Below, piece by piece: positions 7,377-15,385 of a stretch of 64,000 bases of DNA; position 1 is the stretch's first letter, and the number at the start of each line of letters is the position of its first letter. A model generated the notes under the pieces. It was not told the DNA's origin, did no database searches, and saw only the letters and a program-made list of their open reading frames with translations. Origin of the DNA: Plantactinospora sp. BC1 (lineage in GTDB: Bacteria; Actinomycetota; Actinomycetes; Mycobacteriales; Micromonosporaceae). A program made the position numbers and the translations under genes. Where the stretch lies: positions 4,216,001 to 4,280,000 of the forward strand of contig NZ_CP028158.1 of assembly GCF_003030345.1 (NCBI RefSeq), written 5' to 3'.

Positions 7377-10300
7377 TCACCGCCGTACGTCCGGCAGGTG
7401 GTCGGGGTCCGCGTCGGGTAGCCAGGTGAGCACCTGACCGGCCCGGCGCCGGAAATCGGGGTCCGGGTCGTCCCGGGCGAGTTCGGTGAGGAGTTCCCGG
7501 GTCTGGCGGTCGTCGCCGAAGTGGGTGCCGAGGGCCTGCACCGTGGCGGCCCGCACCGACCAGTCCTGGTCGCGCAGCCGCTCCACGAAGAGGGTACGCA
7601 CCTCCGGATGCTCGGCGAGGCGTTCACCGAGCACTCGCAGCACCTCCCGGCGCACCTGCACGTCCTTGTCGTTGCCGGCCCGCTCGATCAGCAGCTCGCG
7701 TACGGCCCGGTCGGCGCCGAAGTGCTCGCCGAGGATGCGTACCGCCACGGTGCGGATCTGCGGGTCCTCGCCGGTGGCCCGGGTCATCAGCACCTCGCAC
7801 TGCTCCACGTCGGTGCCGAGCCGGGTGGCGAGTTCCACGGCGGCCTCGTGCACGAGTTCGGCGTCGGGATCGTGCCGGATCCGTTCCAGCAGCGCCTCCC
7901 GGACGTCGGCGTCGACACCGACCCGCTGCACCAGCAGGCGTACGGCGGCGAGCCGGACCCGGGCGTTGCTGTCCCCGTGTACCCGACCGGCGAGCAGGTC
8001 GTGCACGTCGTCGCGGGAACCGCCCCGTTCCATCACCGCGGTGGCGGCGAGCGCGAAGACGGCGGCGTCCGGGTCGTGGTGCGCCCGGTCGACCAGCACC
8101 TGGTGGACCTGGTCGGAGAGCTGCGGCTCCCGGGTCAGCGCCCGGAGCGCGGCGAGCCGCACCTCCGCGTCGGAGTCGGTACGGGCCCGGTCGAGCAGCA
8201 CCTCCCGGGTGGCCGGATCCCGGCGTACGGTGTCGGCGAGGGCGTTGACGGCGGCGAGGCGTACGGCCGCGTCGGAGTCGTCCCGGGCGAGCCCGGCGAG
8301 CACCTCGGAGACGGCGGAGTCCATCCCGACCCGCTCGATCAGGGCCCGGGCGGCGACCAGCCGGATCCGGGCGTCCCGGTCCCGCAGCGCCAGCTCGCCG
8401 AGCGCGGCTCCGACCGACGCCTCGGCGCCGATCTCGTCGGTCAGCGCCCGGGCGGCGAGCAGCCGTACGTCGGCGTCCCGGTCGTGGCGGGCGGTGGTGA
8501 CCAGCAGGTCGATCAGGGCGGTGTCCCGGTCGAAGTGCTCGACCAGCATCCGGAGCGCGACCAGCCGGACGGCCTCGTCGATGTCCCCGCCGGTGCGGCT
8601 GACCAGCAGGTCCCGGGTGGCGGTGTCCGGCCCCTGCTGGTCGATCAGGGCGCGGGCGGCGGCCCGGAGCACGCCCGGGTCACGGTCGACCCGGACCCGC
8701 TCGACGAGCACCGACCGGACCTTGGCGTCGCCGGCCAGCCGCTCGCCGAGCACCCGCACGCTGGTCCGCCGGGTCACCGGGTCGGTGTCGTCGCGGGCGC
8801 GCTCGATCAGCAGGTCCCGGACGTGCCGGGTGGCGGCGAACCGCTCGACCAGGACGTGCGCGGCGGTCCTGGTCACCTCGGCGTCGGTGTCGGTGCGCAG
8901 GCACTCCACGAGTACGTCCCGGAGTTCGTCGTCGCCGCCGTACCGGTCACCGAGGGTCTGGATCGCGGTACGCCGTACGCTGGCGTGCTCGTCGGCGTGC
9001 GCGCGTTCCCGGAGCAGGTCGCGGACGTTCGGCTCGTCCCGGAAGCGTTCCCCGAGCGACTGCACGGCGGCGAGCCGCACCCCGGCGTACCCGTCGGCGC
9101 GGACCCGCTCGATGAGCAGGTCGCGGGCCTCCGGATCGGTGCCGAACCGCTCCCCGAGGGCCTGTACGGCGGCGAGCCGCACCCCGGCGTGGTTGTCGGC
9201 CCGGGCGCGCTTGATCAGCCGGGTCCGGGCCCGGGCGGCGGCGGCCTGGTGCGCGGGGCTGTCCACGGCGTTGGTGGCGAGCTGGGCCAGCTCGGCCAGG
9301 CCGGCGACCGAGGCGTAGGAAGCCGGGCTGTCGTCCATGCTGGCGAGCACGTCGTCGAAGAGGTCGTCGATCCGCTCGGCCGGGGTGGAGAGCATCGCGG
9401 CCAGCCGGGCGGCGTGGGTGGAGACGGGGTTCCAGACGACCCGGACGCCCCGGCGCCGGTACCAGGAGAGGTAGATCTTGCGGCCGGGCCAGTTCGGACC
9501 GATCGCCTTGGCGGCCGGCAGGATCTCCTCGTCGATCAGCCGGGCGGTCTCCCGGTCGTCGATCGAGACGCAGTGCTCCAGCAGCAGGATGAGCTGCCGC
9601 AGCAGCGTCTCCGCCGGCTTGGCGGCGGCGCTGTGCAGGTTGCGGACCTCGGCCAGGCACTGCACGGCCAGCGCCAGGTTCCACGGCGGCGGGGCGAAGT
9701 CGGCCGGCGGCCACGGCTGGTTGACCTCGGTGGTGAGCAGCTGGATGAGCTGCGCGGTGTGGTTCTGGTGCAGCGCGCCGGCGAGCAGCCGGAGCACCTC
9801 CCGCCAGGACAGGTCGGCCCAGTGCTGCCGGAAGAGGTCCTTGAGCTGTTCGAAGGAGAGCACCTGGTCGTGCTGGAACTTCGCCAGGATGGCGTCGGCG
9901 CAGAAGAACTCCAGGAAGGTGCGGTGCACGAAGCCGTAGACCTGCGGGCCGTACCGGCTGAGGATGAAGTTCCGCTCCCGAAACTGGTCGATCATCGCCA
10001 GCGCGATGCTCCGGGCGGTGGCGGCGTCCCGCCGGTAGCGCTCGACGAGATATTGCTCGAAGACGTCGCTGAGTTCCGTCCGGTCGATGTAGTTGACCGT
10101 CAGGCCACGGTCGGCGGACTGCATCCGGTACGCCAGCCGGCGCAGCAGCTCCTTCTTGTCCTCCGGGTCCAGGAAACCGGCGACCGAGGACTGCTCCCGC
10201 AGGTGCCGGTCGGTGTCCCACTGCGCCACCAGCACGGTCGCGGCGTGGTCGTAGAGCTTCCAGCGTTCCCGGGGGAGCGGCTGGTGCTTGCCGATGATCG

Positions 10301-11738
10301 CCAGGATGGTCAGCAGCAGCGGGTTGCCGGCGAGTTCCCGGATCGCGTGCGAGTGCCGCATCGCGTCCAGCAACCGGGCCCGCTGGGCGCGGGCGTCCTC
10401 CGGCCGGTCCCGGATCGCCAGCCGGTACCAGCTCGACAGGAAGTCGCCGGTCTGCTCCTCGTCCAGGTCCTGCAAGGTGTAGTGCACGAAGCCGACGCTG
10501 GTCAGGATGCGCCGCGAATAGCCGATGATCCGGGACGTGACGATCATCCGTACCTGCGGGTGGTTGGCGGCGAAGCCGGCGATCTGCCGGGCCACCTCCT
10601 CCCGGCGGTGCCGGTCGAAGACCTCGTCCAGACCGTCCAGGATCATCACCGCCCGGCCGCCGACACCGAGGTGCCGCAGCAGCGCGGCCCGCTCGATGCC
10701 GAGCCCGTCGGTGCCGGCCCGGTGGTCGAGATAGTCGACGAAGTTGTCGCACTTCCCCTCGGCGACCAGGGTGATGAAGGAACGCAGCTCGATCAGCAGC
10801 GGCAGGTGGTCGGCGAGCGCGGTCAGCCGGTCGTCGACCGGACCACCGGTGAGGCTGAGCGTGACGTACCGGGCCGCGGTCGACTTGCCGGAGCCGGGAT
10901 CGCCGAGCAACACGATCGCCCGCTGGTCCGGCGCGCCGAGCACGTCGAAGAGCCGCTGCAACGGCTTCGCCCGGTACGACTCGTGCAACTGCACCAACTC
11001 CCGGGGATCGACCTCCTCCGGTACGTCCTCGGTGCCGATCCGCCCCTCGGACTGCATCCGGCGCAGCCACTCCCGGGGCAGCTCGGCCGGGGGCGGATCC
11101 TCGCGTACCCACTGCTCGACGAAGACCGACATCAACTGGATCCGCAGGTAGTCCTCGGTCTGCTCCGGGGTCAGCGCGTCCAGGTCCAGCACCCCGTAGT
11201 GCTGCCGCAGCCGGAGCAGATACTGCTTCAGGGTTTCCCGGCTCAGCGCGTGCATGCCGTCGCCGATCGGCACCCCGGCGTCGGTGAGACAGTTCGCCAC
11301 CGCCGCCGTCACCATCGCGGCCAGGTCGGCCGGGTCCCGGAAGGTGCTGCACATGTGCCGGTCGGCCAGCTCAGCCCGGAGCGCCTCGATCTTCTCCGCG
11401 TCCCGTCCCCGGTCCACGAAGCTGCGCGGCCAGGGCGCCTCCTCGTCCAACAGGAAGATCAGGCACGGCTTGCCGCCGGTGAGCGCCTCCCGATATTCGA
11501 GTTCGGTGATCGAGCGGTCGTAGCCGGCCGGGATGAAGCCGTACCGCCAGGCGAAGATGCCGACGTAGACGTCACATTCGGCGACGTCGGCGAGGCAGCG
11601 TTCGAGGGGACGCCGGTCCTCGGCCACGTACGACTCCATGGCCATGTCCTCGACCCGCAGCCGGCGCAGCGCCAGTTGCACGGCGGCCCGGCAGTCTTGC
11701 AGATCCCGGAAAGTGGCCGAGACGTAGACCTTGGTCAC
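7377..11738 (-). CDS. DUF4062-NACHT-HEAT repeat STAND NTPase
   Basis: This 1453-residue protein starts at a GTG behind AGGAG. Residues 1 to about 140 form a DUF4062 domain (KVYVSATFRDLQDCR, RCLADVAECDVYVGIFAWRYG). Residues about 270-620 form a NACHT NTPase with Walker A GDPGSGKST (279-287), Walker B MILDGLDEVFD (365-375), TSRIIGYS (401-408) and the distal VHRTFLEFFCA (604-614). A helical section follows. From residue 838 to the end there are 18 HEAT-like units of almost exactly 34 residues with the theme LLxERAxxDxDxxVRLAAVxALxER. This architecture (an N-terminal effector or adaptor, a switch NTPase and a C-terminal sensor array) is that of NLR-like STAND proteins, several of which are antiphage systems. 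Defence is therefore a reasonable guess, not a demonstrated role. It sits inside the SCO2521-2524 locus on the opposite strand. No signal peptide or membrane segment is visible. Confidence 0.9.
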   Translation of the reverse strand: MTKVYVSATFRDLQDCRAAVQLALRRLRVEDMAMESYVAEDRRPLERCLADVAECDVYVGIFAWRYGFIPAGYDRSITELEYREALTGGKPCLIFLLDEEAPWPRSFVDRGRDAEKIEALRAELADRHMCSTFRDPADLAAMVTAAVANCLTDAGVPIGDGMHALSRETLKQYLLRLRQHYGVLDLDALTPEQTEDYLRIQLMSVFVEQWVREDPPPAELPREWLRRMQSEGRIGTEDVPEEVDPRELVQLHESYRAKPLQRLFDVLGAPDQRAIVLLGDPGSGKSTAARYVTLSLTGGPVDDRLTALADHLPLLIELRSFITLVAEGKCDNFVDYLDHRAGTDGLGIERAALLRHLGVGGRAVMILDGLDEVFDRHRREEVARQIAGFAANHPQVRMIVTSRIIGYSRRILTSVGFVHYTLQDLDEEQTGDFLSSWYRLAIRDRPEDARAQRARLLDAMRHSHAIRELAGNPLLLTILAIIGKHQPLPRERWKLYDHAATVLVAQWDTDRHLREQSSVAGFLDPEDKKELLRRLAYRMQSADRGLTVNYIDRTELSDVFEQYLVERYRRDAATARSIALAMIDQFRERNFILSRYGPQVYGFVHRTFLEFFCADAILAKFQHDQVLSFEQLKDLFRQHWADLSWREVLRLLAGALHQNHTAQLIQLLTTEVNQPWPPADFAPPPWNLALAVQCLAEVRNLHSAAAKPAETLLRQLILLLEHCVSIDDRETARLIDEEILPAAKAIGPNWPGRKIYLSWYRRRGVRVVWNPVSTHAARLAAMLSTPAERIDDLFDDVLASMDDSPASYASVAGLAELAQLATNAVDSPAHQAAAARARTRLIKRARADNHAGVRLAAVQALGERFGTDPEARDLLIERVRADGYAGVRLAAVQSLGERFRDEPNVRDLLRERAHADEHASVRRTAIQTLGDRYGGDDELRDVLVECLRTDTDAEVTRTAAHVLVERFAATRHVRDLLIERARDDTDPVTRRTSVRVLGERLAGDAKVRSVLVERVRVDRDPGVLRAAARALIDQQGPDTATRDLLVSRTGGDIDEAVRLVALRMLVEHFDRDTALIDLLVTTARHDRDADVRLLAARALTDEIGAEASVGAALGELALRDRDARIRLVAARALIERVGMDSAVSEVLAGLARDDSDAAVRLAAVNALADTVRRDPATREVLLDRARTDSDAEVRLAALRALTREPQLSDQVHQVLVDRAHHDPDAAVFALAATAVMERGGSRDDVHDLLAGRVHGDSNARVRLAAVRLLVQRVGVDADVREALLERIRHDPDAELVHEAAVELATRLGTDVEQCEVLMTRATGEDPQIRTVAVRILGEHFGADRAVRELLIERAGNDKDVQVRREVLRVLGERLAEHPEVRTLFVERLRDQDWSVRAATVQALGTHFGDDRQTRELLTELARDDPDPDFRRRAGQVLTWLPDADPDHLPDVRR
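7380..9227 (-). repeat. 18 tandem 102-bp units encoding HEAT-like repeats
   Basis: The 3' part of the NACHT gene is built of 18 tandem units. Nearly all are exactly 102 bases (34 codons), two are 33 codons, and the last has a short tail. The units have diverged at DNA level but keep length and the ER-D-D-VRLAA pattern. Confidence 0.85.
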
Positions 11739-11909
11739 GGCGGCTCCTAGGGGGCGGCGTGAGCGGCGCGTAACGCAACCGTATCAATAGGACGCAACAG
11801 CCTGATTTGCGCTGGTGGGAGGCGGTGGGCACCGGGTACCGGACGTTCGCCGACAGACCCTGCCGAATTGCTGCCGACCGATCACCGTCCCCGGCGCGAA
11901 CATCGGTTA

Positions 11910-11926
11910 CCGTGACGCTGTCACGG
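11910..11926. promoter_or_regulatory. Inverted repeat before SCO2521-family gene
   Basis: CCGTGAC and GTCACGG face each other across three bases. A further GTCACGG copy lies at 11947-11953, upstream of the GGAGG ribosome site (11969-11973). The arrangement suggests a dimeric regulator site. The remaining 11739-11909 stretch between the divergent genes contains two ACGCAAC direct repeats (11773, 11792) flanking a possible promoter for the NACHT gene. Confidence 0.45.
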
Positions 11927-11978
11927 CGACCCGGCCCGGTGATGCGGTCACGGTGCCCACGAGGTTGCGGAGGAGCAC

Positions 11979-12911
11979 ATGCTCACCCTGGGCGAGGTCC
12001 ACACCGGACTTCTACAGAACTCCAGCTCGCTTTCGCTGGAGAACACCGCCCAACTCCTCGACCTCCTGGTCGGCCAGCGGGTCCGCCGGTCCGAGCGCCC
12101 GATCGCGTACGCGGTCTCGCCGGATCAGCTCACCGGGGTCGACTGCAGGCTGCCGACCCGGACCGGCAGCCGTACCCGGGGCGTGGGGACGGTGGTCTCG
12201 CACGCGGCGGTGACCGGCGGGCACGTCCTACAGGGCTCCACCTACACCCGGCTGGACCGGGCGGCCAGCAACCGCCGGTTGATCTGGTCGCACTACCTGT
12301 CCCGGCCCGGCTGGGTGGAGACGATCGGCAAGGTCGACATCCGGGACGTGGCGCAGGGCTTCCTCGGCCCCACCTACCAGCCGCAGACGCTCAACCTCGG
12401 TGCGATCAGCGCCCGGCTGATCGACGGGGTGCAGAGCTCCTCCCGGCTGGACCGGCGGCCGCCGTTCCGGACCAAGCGCACCCGGCTGCGCTGGGCGGTG
12501 CTGCCGGCCGCCGAGCCGGGGACCGAGGCGCACGGCAAGTTCCGGATCGAGTCCGACACGCTGCGTACCCTGGAGTTGACCGCGCCGCAGGAGGCGGTGC
12601 CGGCGCTGGTGGAGTTCTGTGAGGACCTCGCCCTGCACGACTGGCTGCTCACCACGCTGCTGTCGCTGATCGAGTTCAGCCTCACCGGGCCGGGCACCCG
12701 GACGCAGAAGATCGACCGGCTGCGACCGGCAATCGACTGCCTGCTGCACCTCTGGATGCCGGCCGCCCGGCTCGACGAGTCGGTGCTGCCGGTGTGGCGG
12801 GACCTCGAACACCGGCCCGGGTTCACCCGGCAGTGGCAGACCTCGGTGACCCGGATCCGCGACCAGGTGACGCTGAGCACCATCGCCCTGCTGGAAGCGC
12901 CGTCCCGCTGA
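11979..12911 (+). CDS. SCO2521 family protein
   Basis: The 310-residue protein begins at an ATG with GGAGG at a good distance. It matches what I recall of the SCO2521 family: TLGEVHTGLLQNSSSLS at the start, YAVSPDQLTGVDCRLPT, GVGTVVSHAAVTGGHVLQGS, LIWSHYLSRPGWVETIGK, DLALHDWLLTTLLSL and PGFTRQWQTSVTRIRDQVTLSTIALL near the end. It is soluble, without recognised catalytic motifs. In Streptomyces the corresponding gene lies next to SCO2522-2524. Here it is separated from them by the 4.4-kb NACHT gene and has its own promoter region. The function is unknown. The shared conservation suggests it works with the three upstream family members. Confidence 0.8.
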   Translation: MLTLGEVHTGLLQNSSSLSLENTAQLLDLLVGQRVRRSERPIAYAVSPDQLTGVDCRLPTRTGSRTRGVGTVVSHAAVTGGHVLQGSTYTRLDRAASNRRLIWSHYLSRPGWVETIGKVDIRDVAQGFLGPTYQPQTLNLGAISARLIDGVQSSSRLDRRPPFRTKRTRLRWAVLPAAEPGTEAHGKFRIESDTLRTLELTAPQEAVPALVEFCEDLALHDWLLTTLLSLIEFSLTGPGTRTQKIDRLRPAIDCLLHLWMPAARLDESVLPVWRDLEHRPGFTRQWQTSVTRIRDQVTLSTIALLEAPSR

Positions 12912-12966
12912 CCACGGGCGCCGTCCCGCCGACCGTCGGCACCGCTGCGTCGAGCCGGGCGGTCGG

Positions 12967-13203
12967 TCATCGGGCGCCGGGCGGCCGGGCGGAGAGTTCC
13001 CGCCAGGTGTCGGGCCCGGTCAGCAGGGTCCGGACCACGTCGTACGCCGCCTCCTCGCTGTCGAACTCGTAGAACCGGGAGATCCCCTCGGCGCCGCCCG
13101 CGCGCTGCTCCACGTGCCACTGGTCGGCATCCGCCCGGAGGTAGACGTCGCGCCGGGCCAGGCGCCCCCACTTGCCGTTCCACCAGTGCTTTCGTTGCTC
13201 CAT
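12967..13203 (-). CDS. Small conserved protein under LexA control
   Basis: This 78-residue protein starts at an ATG (13203) only 12 bases downstream of a perfect SOS box, with no clear ribosome site, so the message is probably nearly leaderless. The sequence is rich in Trp, Arg and acidic residues (HWWNGKWGRLARRDVYLR, ISRFYEFDSEEAAYDVVRTLL) and looks like a compact alpha/beta domain. I do not recognise a named family. The position of the SOS box indicates DNA-damage induction, which makes a role in the damage response likely. Nothing in the sequence gives the mechanism. mscL lies upstream on the same strand but is separated by the box. Confidence 0.8.
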   Translation of the reverse strand: MEQRKHWWNGKWGRLARRDVYLRADADQWHVEQRAGGAEGISRFYEFDSEEAAYDVVRTLLTGPDTWRELSARPPGAR

Positions 13204-13215
13204 GCGGGGACCTTA

Positions 13216-13231
13216 TCGAACGTACGTTCGA
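13216..13231. promoter_or_regulatory. LexA SOS box
   Basis: TCGAACGTACGTTCGA is a perfect palindrome and an exact match to the actinobacterial LexA consensus TCGAAC-N4-GTTCGA. On the minus strand it is followed by GATAAG, a possible -10, and the ATG of the 78-residue protein. LexA bound here would cover the promoter. Confidence 0.85.
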
Positions 13232-13282
13232 GAAGATCGCCGGGTGCCGGACCGTCACCCTGGCAGGTGACGGTCCGGGGGC

Positions 13283-13744
13283 TCAGGGGCGGCGCGGAGC
13301 CGGCGGGTACTGCTGGCCGAACCGCTCGTCCGGGCCCTCCGGGTGCCGGTTCGGCGCCCGGCCGGCGGCGACCAGCGCGTCACGGATCTCGGTGAGCAAC
13401 TTGATCTCCTCGCTCGGCGCGGCCGGCTCCGGCTCCTCACCCCGGCGGCGCCGCTCGGCGAGCCTGTTCAGCGGAAGGACCACCAGGAAGTAGAGCACGG
13501 CGGCGGTCATCAGGAAGGTGATGGTGGCGTTGACGAACGCGGCCCAGTCGACCTCCGCCTTGTTCGGCAGTGTCCATTTGCCGGCGGTGATGCCCTCCTC
13601 ACCGCCGAACATGGTGATCAGCGGCTTCAGGAACGAGTTGGTGAACTGGGTGACCAGGCCGGTGAAGGCCGCGCCGATCACCACGCCGACGGCGAGGTCG
13701 ACGACGTTCCCCCGCATGATGAAGTCTTTGAAGCCCTTGAGCAT
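13283..13744 (-). CDS. mscL: Large-conductance mechanosensitive channel MscL
   Basis: The 153-residue protein is a standard MscL. The N-terminal amphipathic segment is MLKGFKDFIMRGNVVD, TM1 is LAVGVVIGAAFTGLVTQF, a periplasmic loop follows, and TM2 is ATITFLMTAAVLYFLVVLPLNRL. The cytoplasmic C-terminal bundle (EEIKLLTEIRDALV) is present, with a short Pro-rich tail. As a homopentamer in the cytoplasmic membrane it opens under extreme tension to release solutes on osmotic downshock. It appears to be a single gene with its own promoter. Confidence 0.96.
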   Translation of the reverse strand: MLKGFKDFIMRGNVVDLAVGVVIGAAFTGLVTQFTNSFLKPLITMFGGEEGITAGKWTLPNKAEVDWAAFVNATITFLMTAAVLYFLVVLPLNRLAERRRRGEEPEPAAPSEEIKLLTEIRDALVAAGRAPNRHPEGPDERFGQQYPPAPRRP

Positions 13745-13849
13745 TGGCGTCTCCAGGTTGCCGGATTCGTGTCGGTCGACAACCTAGTGCCCAGTGCGGG
13801 GGAGACGAAAAGCGGCGGGCGGCCGGCGCGGGACCGGCGGGTGACGCCG

Positions 13850-14203
13850 TCAGTCGGTGGCGACGGGGCCGCCGGCCACCGCCTCGTCCACCGTGGCGTG
13901 CGTCTGGAGCACCTCCACCAGGCCGCTCACCTCGAGGATGCGCAACACCCCCCGGCGCGGCGCCGCCAGCCGGACCATCCCGCCGGCCTCGTCGGCGCTG
14001 TTCCGGGCGCGGACGAAGACGGAGAGTCCGGTGGAGTCGCAGAACGTCAGCTCGGCCAGGTCGAAGACCAGCCGGGCGTGCCCCTTCTCCAGCAGGTCCG
14101 TGATCTGGTCCTGCAGTTGCGGCGCGGTGGCCATGTCGAGTTCGCCCGCGACCGACACGACGACGACGTCGGCCCGCTCCTCGGTGTGCACCGTCAGGGA
14201 CAT
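13850..14203 (-). CDS. STAS-domain anti-sigma factor antagonist
   Basis: This 117-residue protein is a lone STAS domain of the SpoIIAA/RsbV type. The strand-helix core is VVVVSVAGELDMATAPQLQDQI, and the conserved phosphorylation motif is FCDSTGL with Ser57. When unphosphorylated, such proteins bind an anti-sigma kinase and free the sigma factor. No kinase or sigma gene adjoins it. The SpoIIE/HATPase protein at 36-38 kb and the second STAS protein at 43.6 kb belong to the same type of circuit and could interact, which is inference. Confidence 0.9.
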   Translation of the reverse strand: MSLTVHTEERADVVVVSVAGELDMATAPQLQDQITDLLEKGHARLVFDLAELTFCDSTGLSVFVRARNSADEAGGMVRLAAPRRGVLRILEVSGLVEVLQTHATVDEAVAGGPVATD

Positions 14204-14370
14204 TCGCGACCTCCTGGGATATCGGTCGAACCGTACTCCACAACCGGCCCGGTATGCATGACGGGCGGCGGAAGTCGACCGTCGGACCGCCGTACCGGTG
14301 TCGGCGACCGTACTCCGCTCTGCGCGAACAGGGGTTACCGGAGACCGCCCGCGCCGGGCACCATCGCCGG

Positions 14371-15363
14371 ATGCGAATCCTCGTCCTCGGCGGCACCGTC
14401 TTCCTCGGCCGGGCCGTCGCCCGGCACGCCCTCGCCGCCGGCCACGACGTCACCTGCGCCGCCCGGGGCTCCTCCGGGGACCCGGTGGACGGCGTCCGCT
14501 TCGTCCGGGTGGACCGGGCCGACCCGGCCGGCCTGGCCGCGCTCACCGGCGACTTCGACGCGGTCGTCGACGTGGCCCGGCACCCCGGGCACGTCCGGCA
14601 CGCGGTCGCCGCGCTTGCCGGCCGAGTGGGGCATTTCACGTTCGTCTCGACCGGCTCGGTGTACGCGGACACCGCCACCGTCGGCCAGCGGGTCGACACC
14701 GCCCCGCTCCTGGCACCGGCGCCCCCGGACGCGGAGGACCCGGAACTCTCCGCCGAGTCGTACGGCGCCTGCAAGGTGACCTGCGAGCAGCTCGTGACGG
14801 AGGCGTTCGGTGCCGACCGGGTCTTCGTCTGCCGGGCCGGGCTGATCGTCGGGCCGGAGGATCCGAGCGGACGCTTCGAATACTGGGTCCGGCGGGCGGC
14901 CCGGGGTGGCGAGGTCCTCGCACCCGGCTCGCCCGACGACGCGGTGCAGTTGGTGGACGTACGCGACCTGGCGGCCTGGATCGTCGCGGCCGCCGAACGC
15001 GGGCTCACCGGCACGTACGACGGCACCGGCGCGCCGACGACCAGGGCGGCGCTGCTGGCCGACGTAGTCCCCGACGGTGCCGAGCTGAGCTGGGTGCCCC
15101 AGGAGTTCCTGGCGGAGCAGGGGGTGCAGCCCTGGTCCGGCCCGCGTTCGCTGCCGCTGTGGCTGCCTCTGCCCGAGTACGCCGGTTTCCTCACCCGGGA
15201 CGTCTCCCCGAGCCTGGCGGCGGGGCTGCGGACCCGGCCACTGGCCGAGACCGTCCGGGACACCAGCGCCTGGCTGGCCACCGCCGGCCCGGAGGCGGGC
15301 CGGCGGATCGGTCTCACCGAGGCGGAGGAGGCCGAGGTCCTCGCCGCCTGGCGGGCCCGCTGA
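14371..15363 (+). CDS. NAD-dependent epimerase/dehydratase (extended SDR)
   Basis: I start at the ATG at 14371 because MRILVLGGTVFLGRAVARHAL is the canonical Rossmann beginning. The open frame extends upstream but carries no family signal. The protein has 330 residues. The nucleotide motif GGTVFLG (7-13) is a GxxxxxG variant. VSTGSVYAD is followed by SYGACKVTCE, giving the Tyr-x-x-x-Lys pair. These residues fit an extended SDR acting on a nucleotide sugar or a related isoprenoid or flavonoid-type substrate, but the substrate cannot be told. It is divergent from the STAS gene and not part of an evident operon. Confidence 0.85.
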   Translation: MRILVLGGTVFLGRAVARHALAAGHDVTCAARGSSGDPVDGVRFVRVDRADPAGLAALTGDFDAVVDVARHPGHVRHAVAALAGRVGHFTFVSTGSVYADTATVGQRVDTAPLLAPAPPDAEDPELSAESYGACKVTCEQLVTEAFGADRVFVCRAGLIVGPEDPSGRFEYWVRRAARGGEVLAPGSPDDAVQLVDVRDLAAWIVAAAERGLTGTYDGTGAPTTRAALLADVVPDGAELSWVPQEFLAEQGVQPWSGPRSLPLWLPLPEYAGFLTRDVSPSLAAGLRTRPLAETVRDTSAWLATAGPEAGRRIGLTEAEEAEVLAAWRAR

Positions 15364-15385
15364 CCCGGCCGTACCCGCCGGGCGG

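Noticed and set aside
7380-9227. 102-bp periodicity considered as a non-coding tandem repeat
   Set aside because: The units keep the reading frame and encode amphipathic HEAT-like helices.
7521-11750. A 1409-codon open frame antisense to the NACHT gene
   Set aside because: It lacks any family motif and reads as a Val/Gly/Arg/Gln-rich shadow. The minus-strand frame has full DUF4062, NACHT and HEAT signatures.
11739-11978. Divergent region examined as a possible attachment site or mobile element edge
   Set aside because: No tRNA, integrase, terminal repeats or target duplications were seen around the NACHT gene.
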